From Listeria fleischmannii subsp. fleischmannii LU2006-1 (GTDB lineage: Bacteria > Bacillota > Bacilli > Lactobacillales > Listeriaceae): a DNA stretch of 64,000 nt. The translations under genes and the position numbers were made by a program. This document shows, piece by piece, positions 28,960-38,031 of this stretch. The stretch covers positions 39 to 64,038 of the forward strand of contig NZ_ALWW01000008.1 in assembly GCF_000344175.1 (NCBI RefSeq), read 5' to 3'. Numbering within the stretch: the stretch's first letter is position 1; the number at the start of each line of letters is the position of its first letter. A model generated the notes under the pieces. The model had not been told where the DNA came from. It did no database searches and worked only from the letters and a program-made list of their open reading frames with translations.

Positions 28960-29144
28960 AATAATCTCTCCTTTTATTAAAAAATTTGCGTATTTATGTA
29001 TTAAAAATAGCATATTCTGTGCTGTAGTTACAGTAAAAGGGTAGAGAAATTAAATTTCTTCTAAATTATCAAAAAAATAGGATTGTTTTCATTAATTTGG
29101 GGAAAAGAAAGATTAAGCTTTAATTTATAGTGGAGGTGTTGTTT

Positions 29145-29345
29145 TTGAAAGAGTCGGAACGAAGAGAATTAGAAGACCGTTTAATTGAACTTAGACAAGA
29201 ATATCAAAATCAAGTGGCTGATTCACGTGATTTTGAAGACCCGCAGTTGCAAAACGGTCCAATGAATGCAGCAGAAGTTCGTCTAAGTGGTCTTAGACAT
29301 GAAATTAAAAAAATTGAAAAGCACTTAAAAAAAAGATGCGATTGA
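29145..29345 (+). CDS. Small coiled-coil protein of unknown function
   Basis: 66 residues, almost all helical and highly charged: a basic/acidic heptad region at each end (ERRELEDRLIELRQEY; LSGLRHEIKKIEKHLKKR) around a short acidic linker. TTG 29145 lies six bases after GGAGGTG; an in-frame GTG at 29130 overlaps that site. I do not recognise a named family. A terminator follows at once, so it is expressed as a single gene. Confidence 0.7.
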   Translation: MKESERRELEDRLIELRQEYQNQVADSRDFEDPQLQNGPMNAAEVRLSGLRHEIKKIEKHLKKRCD

Positions 29346-29358
29346 ATAGAGGAGTAAA

Positions 29359-29390
29359 GACGCCCATATGATAAACTTCCGGGCGTTTTT
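29359..29390 (+). terminator. Terminator after the small coiled-coil gene
   Basis: Stem ACGCCC (29360-29365) with GGGCGT (29381-29386), a 15-base loop, then a T run. Confidence 0.75.
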
Positions 29391-29414
29391 GCTTAAAAAT
29401 TGAGGTGAAGCTAG

Positions 29415-30122
29415 TTGAAACCTATTTTTGTAATTGGTGATGTACATGGTGAAATTGGTTTGCTTGAAAAAATTCTTGAAGACTGGGATAGAGAAAGAGA
29501 ACGACTTTTATTTGTAGGTGATTTAATTGATCGTGGTGAAAATCCTGGAGCAGTGCTTCGGCTTGTGAAAGAGTTATCTCTGGAAGAGGAGGTCATTGTT
29601 TTAACCGGAAACCATGAAAAAATGCTTTTAGACTGGTTAGCCGCCCCGTCAGAAAAAATGGCATATTATATCAGTCAAGGAGGTATGGAAACCATCCAAT
29701 CCCTTCTCCCTGAAAATATTGAAGAAAAAGTAACACCTGAGGAGCTCGCTAAACGTGTGATGGAAGAATCAGCCGACCTTATTACGTTCATCGAAAACCT
29801 CCCTTTATTTTATGAGGAAAAGCAGTACGTTTTTGTTCATGCTGGTGTAGATTTAACTATATCGGACTGGAAAAAAACGGAGGAGAAACAATTCTACTGG
29901 ATACGCGAACCATTTTTATTCGGTGAAAATCATACAGGTAAAGTCTTTATTTTTGGGCATACACCCGTTCAAAATTTACATAGTGATGGATCAAGTAATA
30001 TCTGGATATCCCCTGACCAAACAAGGTTAGATATTGACGGGGGCGCAGTATATGGCGGGAGTTTAAACGCCATTGTCGTAGAAGAACATGCAGTAACGAA
30101 ACTATTTCGTGTTGATAAATGA
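29415..30122 (+). CDS. Calcineurin-type serine/threonine protein phosphatase
   Basis: 235-residue metallophosphoesterase. All the PPP-family motifs are present: GDVHG (residues 8-12), GDLIDRGEN (35-43), GNHEKM (68-73), and the histidine motifs HAGVD and FGHTP. These bind a two-metal centre. Likely substrates are phosphoproteins or diadenosine tetraphosphate; bacterial members of this branch do both, so the choice is open. TTG 29415 is seven bases after GAGGTGA. Confidence 0.87.
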   Translation: MKPIFVIGDVHGEIGLLEKILEDWDRERERLLFVGDLIDRGENPGAVLRLVKELSLEEEVIVLTGNHEKMLLDWLAAPSEKMAYYISQGGMETIQSLLPENIEEKVTPEELAKRVMEESADLITFIENLPLFYEEKQYVFVHAGVDLTISDWKKTEEKQFYWIREPFLFGENHTGKVFIFGHTPVQNLHSDGSSNIWISPDQTRLDIDGGAVYGGSLNAIVVEEHAVTKLFRVDK

Positions 30123-30220
30123 GTCTTTTGCAGTAAAATAAAGTGCATCCTTTGTTGGATAGTGATTTTAATAGGGTTTTGTTACAATAAGCACATGTTA
30201 AAATTAAAGGATGTGTCAGT

Positions 30221-31123
30221 ATGCGGAAAGCAACCATTATTAGCTTGCTTGCCGTGTTTTTAATTAGCGTAGTCTCGGTTTTTATCGTTTTCTACGTCAA
30301 AACACAACAAGAAGAAGCGAAAGCGAGAGAAACTATTATACCAACCGTCTATGTCCATGGATATAAAGGAACTGCAAATTCATTTGGACATTTATTAAAC
30401 CGTGTTGGAAGTAATTCAGGTACGAAAGATATTGCCATGCAAATTATGGTTAAAACAAATGGTAAGCTAAAAGTAAATGGAGATTTAGATAGCACGAAAC
30501 AAAATGGTGACTCGGCTATTCAAATTATCTTTCAAGATAACCGTGCAAGCCTCGCCAGACAAACGATGTGGCTCCAAAATGCCATGCGTTACATTCGCGA
30601 GGAGGAACATATTAAAACAGTCAATTTAGTCGGCCACTCCATGGGAGGTCTAGCGATTTTAAATTATTTAGAAGATACGCCAGTTGATGCCGCTTATCCT
30701 GTGCCACAAAAATTTGTCGCCATCGCGACCCCTTTTAATGGGATAAATAAAGCGGATTATTTTAAACTACAAAAAGATCCAGCGGCGCATGATTTAAAAA
30801 CAGGCTCCGATGCACTAAAAAATCTCGTGAAAAATAAACAAAAAATCCCTAAAAATATTCAAATGCTAGCTATCGCCGGAGATAGAAATCATTCTGGTTC
30901 TGATGGACTTGTTGATGTGGATAGTGTTTTTTATGCAAAAAACTTTTTCCCAAAAACAAATTACCAGGAGCGATTAATTTCCGGAAAAGATATTACGCAC
31001 AGTGGATTACATGAAAATTTTGAGGTAGATGCTTTACTTAGCCAGTTTCTTTGGAATTTACCAGATGGACTAAAAGGCGAAAACAATGCAAATTTAAAAA
31101 CTGTTCCTAATATGGAAAAATAA
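30221..31123 (+). CDS. Membrane-anchored or secreted alpha/beta hydrolase (DUF915 family)
   Basis: 300 residues with an N-terminal uncleaved signal or anchor (residues 4-27, no lipobox). The hydrolase domain shows VYVHGYKGTANSFG (oxyanion region), the nucleophile elbow GHSMGG (about residue 140) and SDGLVDVDS, and a late His in DITHSGLHEN, together a Ser-Asp-His triad. The DUF915 assignment is from memory of this pattern. The substrate is unknown. AAAGGATG precedes the ATG and a -10 TACAAT lies near 30184. Confidence 0.83.
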   Translation: MRKATIISLLAVFLISVVSVFIVFYVKTQQEEAKARETIIPTVYVHGYKGTANSFGHLLNRVGSNSGTKDIAMQIMVKTNGKLKVNGDLDSTKQNGDSAIQIIFQDNRASLARQTMWLQNAMRYIREEEHIKTVNLVGHSMGGLAILNYLEDTPVDAAYPVPQKFVAIATPFNGINKADYFKLQKDPAAHDLKTGSDALKNLVKNKQKIPKNIQMLAIAGDRNHSGSDGLVDVDSVFYAKNFFPKTNYQERLISGKDITHSGLHENFEVDALLSQFLWNLPDGLKGENNANLKTVPNMEK

Positions 31124-31156
31124 AAATGCTTAAGCCACACAGGCTTAAGCATTTTT
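31122..31156. terminator. Bidirectional terminator
   Basis: A long perfect stem, AAAATGCTTAAGCC / GGCTTAAGCATTTT, with a five-base loop and A/T tails, between the converging hydrolase and CtaM genes. Confidence 0.93.
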
Positions 31157-31159
31157 ATT

Positions 31160-31723
31160 TTAATAGTAAGGAGCCATAAACAGATAAACGAGAACACCTG
31201 TTAAGCTGACATAAAGCCAAATTGGCATGGTCCAGCGTACAATTTTCTTATGTTTAGTAACTTGATTCGTCCAACCCCAAACGAGCGCGAAAAGCGCAAG
31301 TGGTACAACAACAGCAGCAAGAAAACTATGTGTGATTAAGATGAAGAAATAAAGCGGGCGAACAAAACCAGTCCCGCCAAACGTAGTTGTTTCAGCTGAT
31401 AGAAAATGAAACGTTAGGTATGATACAAGGAAAAATAATGTTGACGTAAACGCTGCTAAAATAAAGCCACGGTGCATTTTAATATTTTTTTTCACAATAA
31501 TCGCCCAAAGTGCTATCACTAGAAAAACAAAGGTAAAACTATTAAAAATGGCGTTCATTCTAGGGAAAATCGTTAAGTCAAAATGAACGGCTCCCTGATA
31601 GCCAATAGGTGAGAAGAAAAGTAATAAAATAATAATGACGGCTACGGCTGAGAAAATCATAATCGGCCAAAAATAATTTTTATCTGTTGACGGTGTCGAT
31701 AGTTTTTCTTTGTTTTGCTCCAT
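31160..31723 (-). CDS. ctaM: DUF420 membrane protein, CtaM-like
   Basis: 187 residues, five membrane segments. Histidines at the membrane edge (MHRGFILAAF, SYLTFHFL, ILITHSFLA, TKHKKIVRWTMPIWLYVSLTG) fit DUF420, whose Bacillus/Staphylococcus member CtaM (YozB) is needed to mature the aa3-type quinol oxidase. ATG 31723 follows AAGGGGGA. The role here is inferred from the family; the oxidase genes are not in this window. Confidence 0.82.
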   Translation of the reverse strand: MEQNKEKLSTPSTDKNYFWPIMIFSAVAVIIILLLFFSPIGYQGAVHFDLTIFPRMNAIFNSFTFVFLVIALWAIIVKKNIKMHRGFILAAFTSTLFFLVSYLTFHFLSAETTTFGGTGFVRPLYFFILITHSFLAAVVVPLALFALVWGWTNQVTKHKKIVRWTMPIWLYVSLTGVLVYLFMAPYY

Positions 31724-31782
31724 ATTTAAATAAATCCCCCTTAAAATCAGTTCAAATCCATTATACATGATTTAAACCAAAT

Positions 31783-31828
31783 AAAAAATCAAATGGATAT
31801 GAATAAGCATTCCACTTGATTTTTTTAT
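31783..31828 (-). terminator. Terminator after pdxK
   Basis: AAAAAATCAAATGG and CCACTTGATTTTTT pair with one mismatch, about 18-base loop, just beyond the pdxK stop on the minus strand. Confidence 0.75.
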
Positions 31829-31835
31829 CAGAAAC

Positions 31836-32651
31836 TTAACGTTTTTCAGCGTGATTATAGGCCCCGTGCCAAACCGGACCAATGAACTGGTTTAACGCAA
31901 ATCCATTTTGAATAGCCGCTGTTACAAAATCTTTTGCCTTTTTGACCGCATCAGGAACAGATAAGCCTTTTGCAAGTCCAGCCGTAATTGCCGCTGCAAA
32001 TGTACAACCGGCTCCGTGGTTATAATTAGTATTTACTTTTTCCACTTCATAAATTGTAAAGTCATGACCGTCGTACATTAAATCAATCGCTTTGTCACTT
32101 TCTAGCGCTTTACCGCCCTTAATGACCACGTATTTAACACCTAAATCGTGAATTTTTTTAGCCGCTTCCTTCATGTCTTCAACTGTTTTTAACTTGCCAA
32201 GACCTGATAGCTGGCCAGCTTCAAATAAATTTGGTGTAGTAACAGTCGCAACAGGTAGAAGCAAATCACGTATTGCCTCAGCATTTTCCGGCTGAATAAG
32301 CTCGTCCTCACCCTTACAAACCATCACCGGATCAATCACAATATTGGTTAAAGCGTGTTTATCGATAGCTTCGCGAGTCGCTTTAATAATATCTACCGAG
32401 CCTAGCATCCCCGTCTTCATTGCGTCCACTTTTCCACCAGATAAAATGGTTTTTAATTGTTCCCGAACAAGTTTAGCATCGATTGGCGTTACACCATGCG
32501 ACCAGTTATTATCTGGGTCCATTGTCACAATCGTTGTTAGTGCCGAAAAACCAAACGTACCATACTCTTCAAAGGTTTTTAAATCAGCTTGTATACCAGC
32601 ACCACCACTAGAATCAGATCCTGCAACGGTTAATGTTTTTTTGATTGTCAT
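31836..32651 (-). CDS. pdxK: Pyridoxine/pyridoxal kinase PdxK (ThiD-like ribokinase fold)
   Basis: 271 residues. ATP-dependent kinase of pyridoxine, pyridoxal or the thiamine precursor HMP. The start KTLTVAGSDSSGGAGIQADLK and DAMKTGML, IDPVMVCKG, TPNLFEA and NYNHGAGCTFAAA (anion hole and catalytic Asp region) match the family. Overall it is closer to Bacillus PdxK than to ThiD, since the cysteine in VMVCKG and the HGAGCT motif are kept. Listeria annotations often call it ThiD. It complements pdxST found in the same window. The HAD gene is 15 bases upstream and may be in the same transcript. Confidence 0.87.
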   Translation of the reverse strand: MTIKKTLTVAGSDSSGGAGIQADLKTFEEYGTFGFSALTTIVTMDPDNNWSHGVTPIDAKLVREQLKTILSGGKVDAMKTGMLGSVDIIKATREAIDKHALTNIVIDPVMVCKGEDELIQPENAEAIRDLLLPVATVTTPNLFEAGQLSGLGKLKTVEDMKEAAKKIHDLGVKYVVIKGGKALESDKAIDLMYDGHDFTIYEVEKVNTNYNHGAGCTFAAAITAGLAKGLSVPDAVKKAKDFVTAAIQNGFALNQFIGPVWHGAYNHAEKR

Positions 32652-32666
32652 GTTTATTCCCCCAAA

Positions 32667-33533
32667 TTAATTATTTGTTTCAAGCATTTTATAAATTGCT
32701 TCAGCAACGCCGTGTTCGTCATTTGTCGTTGTTTGATATTTCGCGCGTTTTTTTACCTCAGGCTCCGCATTCCCCATCGCAACACTATAACCGGCCATTT
32801 TAATCATTGAAAGATCATTCATATTATCGCCAATTGCAAAGGTCTCCTCAAGTGACACACCAAGATGCTCCACATAATACTGCAGAGAAATCCCTTTTTG
32901 CGCCGAACGATTCGTAATTTCAATATTATCAGAAAAAGAAGAGGTAATCGCAAGTTCATTAGACACACTAAGTTCTTTTTTTGCTCGTTTTAAAATTTCA
33001 GGATCTGGTGAAAATGAAATGAATTTCAAGATTTCCATCTCCTCATTTTCAAAAATGCGATTAGCATCTGTAATTTCGTGTATGTCTTTCGCTTCAAAGC
33101 GTTCTTCAATTTGTTCGATAATATTGTCGACAGGCTTTTCAGGATGCATTTTACGATACATATCAATGAGGAATTCTTTGCCTTGTTTTTTATTGGTTGA
33201 AATCGGGCCAATATCCGTAAATAATTCCGTATACATGCCTAAATCAGAAAGAATTTGAAATGTTTTTTTCGCAATATCTTTATCAATAACATGCTTAAGT
33301 AAAATTTTGCCGTGCTCATCACGAACTTCTGCACCATTCATGCAAATGGCTGGTGCATATAAATTGGCTTTGTGAATCAGCCCCATTGCGTCATCATACA
33401 TTCGACCAGTACATAAAACAAAATGAATCCCTTTTGATCTTGCGTATTCAATCGCTTTTACGTTCTCCGAAGCAACACGTATGTCAGAATTTAAGAGTGT
33501 ACCATCCATATCAGAAGCAATAACTTTAATCAT
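32667..33533 (-). CDS. Cof-type HAD-superfamily phosphatase
   Basis: 288 residues. HAD motif I DMDGTLLN (residues 8-15, with nucleophile Asp), motif II LCTGR, a type IIB cap domain, motif III Lys in RSAQKGISLQYY, and motif IV AIGDNMNDLSMI. Members dephosphorylate sugar phosphates, PLP or flavin intermediates. Because pdxK follows, a PLP phosphatase role is possible but not shown. AGGAGG lies before the ATG. Confidence 0.87.
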   Translation of the reverse strand: MIKVIASDMDGTLLNSDIRVASENVKAIEYARSKGIHFVLCTGRMYDDAMGLIHKANLYAPAICMNGAEVRDEHGKILLKHVIDKDIAKKTFQILSDLGMYTELFTDIGPISTNKKQGKEFLIDMYRKMHPEKPVDNIIEQIEERFEAKDIHEITDANRIFENEEMEILKFISFSPDPEILKRAKKELSVSNELAITSSFSDNIEITNRSAQKGISLQYYVEHLGVSLEETFAIGDNMNDLSMIKMAGYSVAMGNAEPEVKKRAKYQTTTNDEHGVAEAIYKMLETNN

Positions 33534-33688
33534 AAATAATAATCCTCCTAGTGTTTTCCCTCCCTAATAGAATAGCACTTTTTCAGGAAAAAAGCAGTTG
33601 TATTGTTTAAAAAAGCGCCACATTTTGCGTCCCATGTAAAAGTTAGCTATAATAAAGCATGAAGTATAGTGGAAAGAGGTGCTAGAAT

Positions 33689-34246
33689 TTGAAAAAAGAA
33701 GTGGAAAAAATGCTTGCAGGCGAATTATACGATCCATCTGACCATGAACTTGCACATGGACGCGCACGCGCACGTAAATTAATTCGCGAAATTAACGATA
33801 CAATGGACGCAGCGGCGCGAACAGAATTATTAAAACGACTATTCGGAGGAACAGGAGAAAAAGTGTTTTTAGAGCCAACTCTCCGTGTTGACTACGGGTC
33901 AAATATTTATCTTGGCGAAAATTTCTTTGCTAATTTCGATTGCGTCATGCTCGATGTATGTGAAATTCATATTGGTGATAACTGCATGTTTGCGCCTGGA
34001 GTGCATATCTATACAGCCACGCATCCTCTTGAACCAACTGAACGAAATAGCGGGCTCGAATTAGGGAAGCCTGTTAAAATTGGAGACAACGCCTGGATTG
34101 GCGGTCGGGCCGTTATTAACCCTGGCGTTACACTCGGCGATAATGTTGTCGTCGCATCAGGCGCTGTTGTTACCAAAAGTTTTGGTGATAATGTGGTAAT
34201 CGGCGGGAATCCCGCACGTATTATTAAAGAAGTAAAAGGAGTTTAG
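33689..34246 (+). CDS. maa: Maltose O-acetyltransferase (hexapeptide-repeat family)
   Basis: 185 residues. N-terminal Maa domain ([31 protein letters not shown]), then a left-handed beta-helix of hexapeptide repeats with [17 protein letters not shown], the catalytic His in ATHPLEP, and [36 protein letters not shown]. It acetylates sugars with acetyl-CoA. TTG start after AGAGGTG. Followed closely by ywdI and ywdK. Confidence 0.88.
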   Translation: MKKEVEKMLAGELYDPSDHELAHGRARARKLIREINDTMDAAARTELLKRLFGGTGEKVFLEPTLRVDYGSNIYLGENFFANFDCVMLDVCEIHIGDNCMFAPGVHIYTATHPLEPTERNSGLELGKPVKIGDNAWIGGRAVINPGVTLGDNVVVASGAVVTKSFGDNVVIGGNPARIIKEVKGV

Positions 34247-34250
34247 ATTA

Positions 34251-34520
34251 GTGAAAGTTTCAGACCAAGCTTTATTTCAAAAAATGGAAGATGAGTTAAA
34301 GCAAGCGAAACAAGGCGGTGCCGAACAAAAAGCGCATCTCCATGCCTTGAAAATCCTTACAGAACTTGCTCTTTCTGAAACAAAAACGGATGTTGTGATC
34401 CAAAATGATGCGGCGCAAATTGTCAGTGAGCGTCAGAAAACGGTTCCTCCGGCTTTAAACCAAGGGAAAAAACTCGATATGTCAGACGATGCGAATGGTG
34501 ATTCGCTGTTTGATTTTTAG
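34251..34520 (+). CDS. ywdI: YwdI-like (DUF5327) small protein
   Basis: 89 residues, GTG start seven or so bases after AAAGGAG and four bases after maa. Helical N-terminus (residues 5-45) and a low-complexity polar tail. Bacillus has ywdI near ywdK, and that neighbourhood supports the name. Function unknown. Confidence 0.7.
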   Translation: MKVSDQALFQKMEDELKQAKQGGAEQKAHLHALKILTELALSETKTDVVIQNDAAQIVSERQKTVPPALNQGKKLDMSDDANGDSLFDF

Positions 34521-34536
34521 AAGGGGGGAGTTAGGA

Positions 34537-34920
34537 TTGAAAAAAGGACTCATAATAGGTGGCATTTTTGCTATGCTTGCGGTTGCTATTGGCGCATTTG
34601 GAGCGCATGCTTTAAAGGATATTTTAGGTAGCTATCGCACTACGTATGAAACGGGCGTACAATATCAAATGTTCCACGCTGTCGCGATTTTAGTTTGCGC
34701 CCTAGCCTACGAAAAATTAAACAGCCGTCTTGTCGGTGCTGCTATCATCCTATTTTCTGCAGGCATCATTTTATTTTCCGGCAGTTTGTACATACTGAGC
34801 ATAACCAAAATCACCGTTTTAGGTGCCGTAACACCAATTGGCGGTGTATGTTTTATTGCGGCTTGGATTTGTTTCATCATCGCCGCAGCCAAATCGCGTC
34901 CGACTTTCCGTTCATTTTAA
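34537..34920 (+). CDS. ywdK: DUF423 membrane protein YwdK
   Basis: 127 residues with four membrane segments. The DUF423 pattern is clear: GAFGAHALKDIL, then YETGVQYQMFHAVAIL, FSAGIILFSGSLYIL and VTPIGGVCFIAAW. TTG 34537 is chosen since AAGGGGGGAG precedes it; the open frame reaches back to 34489 inside ywdI. Function unknown. No strong terminator follows, only a weak AACGAC/GTCGTT hairpin at 34928-34957. Confidence 0.88.
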   Translation: MKKGLIIGGIFAMLAVAIGAFGAHALKDILGSYRTTYETGVQYQMFHAVAILVCALAYEKLNSRLVGAAIILFSAGIILFSGSLYILSITKITVLGAVTPIGGVCFIAAWICFIIAAAKSRPTFRSF

Positions 34921-35198
34921 AAAGGAAAACGACATTTTATTTCAAAAAAAAGTCGTTCGTCATAAAATTTTAATATAAAAAAATCAAAAAAAGAGGATTA
35001 GTTCTATTTGGACGGGGTATTTAACTGTCATAAGCAACGATAACTTATTTACTTTTTCTCCCTTTTTAGTAGTAAGTTATCCTTTCTTACCTTAAACTCC
35101 CTTTTTGTGGCGCTAGTTGGCTTATACGAGTCTATAGCGTTCTTTTTTTTGTTTAAGGCAATTTGTTGTATTTTTTATTTTTCTTGTATAATCGCATG
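34921..35198. other. Non-coding AT-rich gap with one inverted repeat and a promoter
   Basis: No supported gene. GATAACTTA (35039-35047) is repeated inverted as TAAGTTATC (35073-35081) around a pyrimidine-rich loop, without a T tail, so it is more like an RNA structure or operator than a terminator. TTGTTG (35163-35168) and TATAAT (35187-35192), 18 bases apart, make a good sigma-A promoter pointing right. Confidence 0.5.
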
Positions 35199-35365
35199 TG
35201 TAAATAAGACAGAATATGCAAGTTTTTGGGTGCCTAATTCATTTTTTATCCACAGACATTGAGCCGTTTCTATGACATACTGAATATAGTGCTTTGGCGC
35301 TAGAAAACTAGTAACCAGTTTTCATTAAATCTCTTTTGCCAGCTCTTTTTGAGCTGGCTTTTTGA
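35199..35365 (+). ncRNA. Candidate small RNA of about 165 nt
   Basis: Between the TATAAT promoter at 35187-35192 and a perfect terminator (GCCAGCTC / GAGCTGGC plus T run, 35339-35363) there is no ORF with a ribosome site. The segment contains another hairpin, GAAAACT / AGTTTTC at about 35304-35330. Promoter, structure and terminator together suggest an independent small RNA. I do not match it to a named Listeria RNA; several are known from this general chromosomal neighbourhood. Confidence 0.4.
35338..35365 (+). terminator. Terminator of the candidate small RNA
   Basis: GCCAGCTC pairs perfectly with GAGCTGGC across a short T-rich loop and is followed by five T. Confidence 0.8.
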
Positions 35366-35491
35366 TGTGTTAGGGATAAAATGAGCAATAAAAAAGGTAT
35401 TTTGAGAGAAAAATTCAAAAAATAGCTACAGGTTTTTAATTGAAAAAGTGATATGATTTATTTTGTGGTTGATGTATAGCATCACACAGCT

Positions 35492-35794
35492 TTGTTCCAA
35501 ATATCTTTTCTTTCTAAAAAACCAGGTGTCGACAAAATTACTTTTGAAGTTTTAGAGCGTGTGGAAGTAAAACCTGAGATGGCACGTGCGGACATTGAAG
35601 AAGAATGTGATGTGCTTTTTGAGATTTGGGAAGAAAAACTTGAGTCTAAAAAAATAACTAAAATAATAGATGGCAGACAAAGTAATAAAATTCTTTGTCT
35701 ACCGTCTATTTTTGTTTTACTGGATGTATCAAAAAGGAGTGTCATCCAAATATCAACAACAAGTGTAAGGAAAATTGGCTGCCATTATGGATGA
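35492..35794 (+). CDS. Doubtful hypothetical ORF, probably a gene remnant
   Basis: TTG-initiated frame of 100 residues without a ribosome site. Residues 12-52 (KITFEVLERVEVKPEMARADIEE and the acidic helix after it) look protein-like. The last half is a read-through of a strong terminator hairpin at 35665-35713, which real genes do not contain. With one extra A in the A7 run at 35648-35654 it would stop just before that hairpin. No family recognised. Confidence 0.25.
   Translation: MFQISFLSKKPGVDKITFEVLERVEVKPEMARADIEEECDVLFEIWEEKLESKKITKIIDGRQSNKILCLPSIFVLLDVSKRSVIQISTTSVRKIGCHYG
35665..35713 (+). terminator. Strong terminator hairpin inside the doubtful ORF
   Basis: An 18-base arm (35665-35682, with AATAGATGG) pairs with 35693-35710 (CCGTCTATT end), with only G-T and no plain mismatches that I can see, then a T run. 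It marks the 3' end of whatever was transcribed before it. Confidence 0.8.
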
Positions 35795-36159
35795 ACTTAT
35801 ACCTAGTGATTATTTAATGAAAAAGTAAATGGAGTTATAGGTTCCGAGTCTATTTATCCATTTGCACAACATAGCCTATTTGCACCCCAAAAGTTAGACT
35901 AAAAAGCCAACTTTTGGGGCTAAATATATAAAGAATTTCAGGTTCTTTTCCTAATTAGAACTTTAAGACTTCTACTACTTATTCGTATTGCTTCAAGGTT
36001 CCCACTAATATTTGAAAGTTAAGAATACAATCAACGAGAACGGAAGCTATAGTGTTGGCAATTATGAGAGTAATGAGTAGTGAAATCTCCTCAGGTGAAA
36101 TTTCGTCTAGGGTAGGCTGTGATATGCTATTTTAAGAGGTTTCTATAGCAAATATCTTT
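35795..36159. other. Gap with degenerate sequence
   Basis: No supported gene. It holds the inverted repeat listed at 35885-35919. On the minus strand about 35987-36133 encodes ~49 residues without a stop (LDEISPEEISLLITLIIAN and on) but with no start codon or ribosome site; it could be a fragment of a small membrane protein. Confidence 0.4.
35885..35919. repeat. Inverted repeat resembling IS3-family (IS150 group) termini
   Basis: CCCCAAAAGTT (35885-35895) and AACTTTTGGGG (35909-35919) are perfect inverted copies 13 bases apart. The left side reads TGCACCCCAAAAGTTAGACT, which is like the ends of many Firmicutes IS3 elements. No transposase is nearby, so this is at most a scar or two ends brought together by deletion. 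Confidence 0.4.
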
Positions 36160-36981
36160 TCAGTTAGTATTCTTTCTCATTTGCTCTAATTTATCCTTAG
36201 TTTCTTCGCTGGCCATAAATGTCATAATTTGGTAGTTTGCTAACTCAGGTGAACTTAAAATAATTTGGTCAAAGCATACTTCTCCGATTAGTGGATGCTG
36301 CCATTTTTTATTACTATTTTCTAATATTCTTACATCATTTCGAGCCCATTCTGTTCTAAAAAAAGCACTCTCTTTTTTTAAATAATCAATGTTGTCCAAG
36401 AAATCAGGGTCTTGGGGTGATTTCAAAAAATCAGCTCTATAGCGAGCAATCATAATTTTTGCTCGCATTTCCCATTCATCAATCAAAACCATCATATGGT
36501 CACTTAACAAGAAATGATTCAGCAAATTGGGTTGCTTGATATTTAATTTTTCAAAAGATGAAAAATTAAATATCAGTGCTGCTGATTCATTCCAATCGAT
36601 AAAATTCCATTGGTGATTAATAACATATACAGGATTAGGTTCTAAGGCAACAACCATAGCCCTCATTGCATCAGGGAACTTTTCTATGTGATCATGAGAA
36701 AATTGTTCAGAAGTTTGAGCCAAATTAAATAGGTATTGTTTTTCAGCTGTGTTTAGTAGCAACGCATTCGCAATACTTTCTAATACTTGAATAGATGGGT
36801 GGGCTACTTTCCCCTGTTCAATTGACGTATACCAAGAAACTCCTATATTAGCAATTTCAGCAACCTCCTCACGACGAAGTCCAGCTGTCCGGCGACGCTT
36901 TGTTCGTGTTAGCCCAACCATTTCGGGTTGAACCCTTTTTCGAGCAGACATCAAGAATGCACCAATACTTTTCTCATCCAT
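36160..36981 (-). CDS. XRE-family regulator with MmyB-like ligand domain
   Basis: 273 residues. An XRE helix-turn-helix at residues ~25-75 (RRTAGLRREEVAEIANIGVSWYTSIEQGK) and a C-terminal PAS-like MmyB domain with VYVINHQWNFIDWNESA and HPLIGEVCFDQIIL. Such regulators commonly sit beside, and control, a divergent SDR oxidoreductase, as here (next gene at 37102). ATG 36981 follows AAGGAGAG. Base composition is more AT-rich than the conserved blocks, which suggests accessory DNA. Confidence 0.87.
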   Translation of the reverse strand: MDEKSIGAFLMSARKRVQPEMVGLTRTKRRRTAGLRREEVAEIANIGVSWYTSIEQGKVAHPSIQVLESIANALLLNTAEKQYLFNLAQTSEQFSHDHIEKFPDAMRAMVVALEPNPVYVINHQWNFIDWNESAALIFNFSSFEKLNIKQPNLLNHFLLSDHMMVLIDEWEMRAKIMIARYRADFLKSPQDPDFLDNIDYLKKESAFFRTEWARNDVRILENSNKKWQHPLIGEVCFDQIILSSPELANYQIMTFMASEETKDKLEQMRKNTN

Positions 36982-37101
36982 CTTTCTCTCCTTCCTTATC
37001 CTGCTATTTAGCACCCTATGATAACAAGAGTCAGGATAACCATCATTTTTTTTACTATAATAGTAACATAATCAAATTATAATTCTAAAGGAGAAAATAT
37101 T

Positions 37102-37945
37102 ATGAAAGTTTTTTTAACGGGTGCTACCGGAAAAGTTGGAAGTCGTTTTGCAACTTACTTGCTAAATCAAGGGATAGAAGTTCGTGCTTTGATACGGGAC
37201 TTAGACCGAGGCAAAAGCTTACAAGAACAAGGAGCTGAGCTTGTTTTAGGTGATTTGTCTGATAAAGAAAAGCTAGTGGCTGCAATTTCTGGAACAGATG
37301 TGGTGGTCCATTTGGCAGCTCAATTTCGTGGTGTAACAGAGGAGGTGGCATGGAAATCGAATGTTGTTGGCACACAATGTTTAGCTGAAGCTACTTTGAA
37401 AGCAGGGATAAAACGCTTCGTTTTTAGTAGTACTAGTCTTATATACATGGACGTTCCTCGCCTAGCTCCGTGTGTTGAAACAGATGCTCTTAATCCAAAA
37501 GCTTTGTATCCTAAGACAAAAAAGGTCGCAGAAGATACCCTTATTCAATTAAAAGAAGTAAAAGGGTTAGATGTAAGAATTTTACTGTTTTGCTTTTGTC
37601 TACGGAGATGGCGATGAACATCTAGCCGAGTTTATGCCTATTATGCGCACCTGGAATCCAGAGCAAAAAATGTCAATGATTCATCATGCAGATATTTGTC
37701 AAGCGCTTTATCTGGCAAGTATAACTGAAAATGTTTCAACTGGGATATATAACGTTTCAGATTGTTTTCCGTCATCGGTCCGTGAACTATTAAATATAGT
37801 GGGCGTATCATCTGCATTCAGTAAAAACTCTCCTGAAATCAATCCTTTTGGAATGATTTTATCAACTAATGCTATTGAAAATGAATTAGGCTTTGAAGCT
37901 CAATATCCTTCCTTTAAGGTTGCTAACATAAAAAAGGCATTATAG
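37102..37945 (+). CDS. NAD(P)-dependent epimerase/dehydratase-like SDR (one frameshift)
   Basis: ~280 residues, extended/atypical SDR. VFLTGATGKVGSRFATYLL is the dinucleotide-binding loop, VVHLAAQFRG and FVFSSTSLIY precede the catalytic YPKTKKVAE (Tyr-x3-Lys). The frame breaks at about 37587-37590: one T too many in TTTT. Without it the sequence runs on as VRILLFAFVYGDGDEHLAEF into the frame starting at 37634. Substrate unknown. It is divergent from the XRE gene, which is probably its regulator. Confidence 0.82.
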
Positions 37946-38031
37946 AAAGAGAGCCTAACTAAAAGTATGGCAAATTGTAATACTTTTTTTGCTTTTCATA
38001 TAGTATATGTTTATCTATTTCCATGTTGAGC

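Noticed and set aside
34695-34973. Second plus-strand ORF overlapping ywdK
   Set aside because: His/Arg/Cys-rich shifted frame of ywdK without ribosome site.
35885-35919. Complete IS3 element
   Set aside because: Only the 11-base inverted ends are seen, 13 bases apart; no transposase frame is nearby on either strand.
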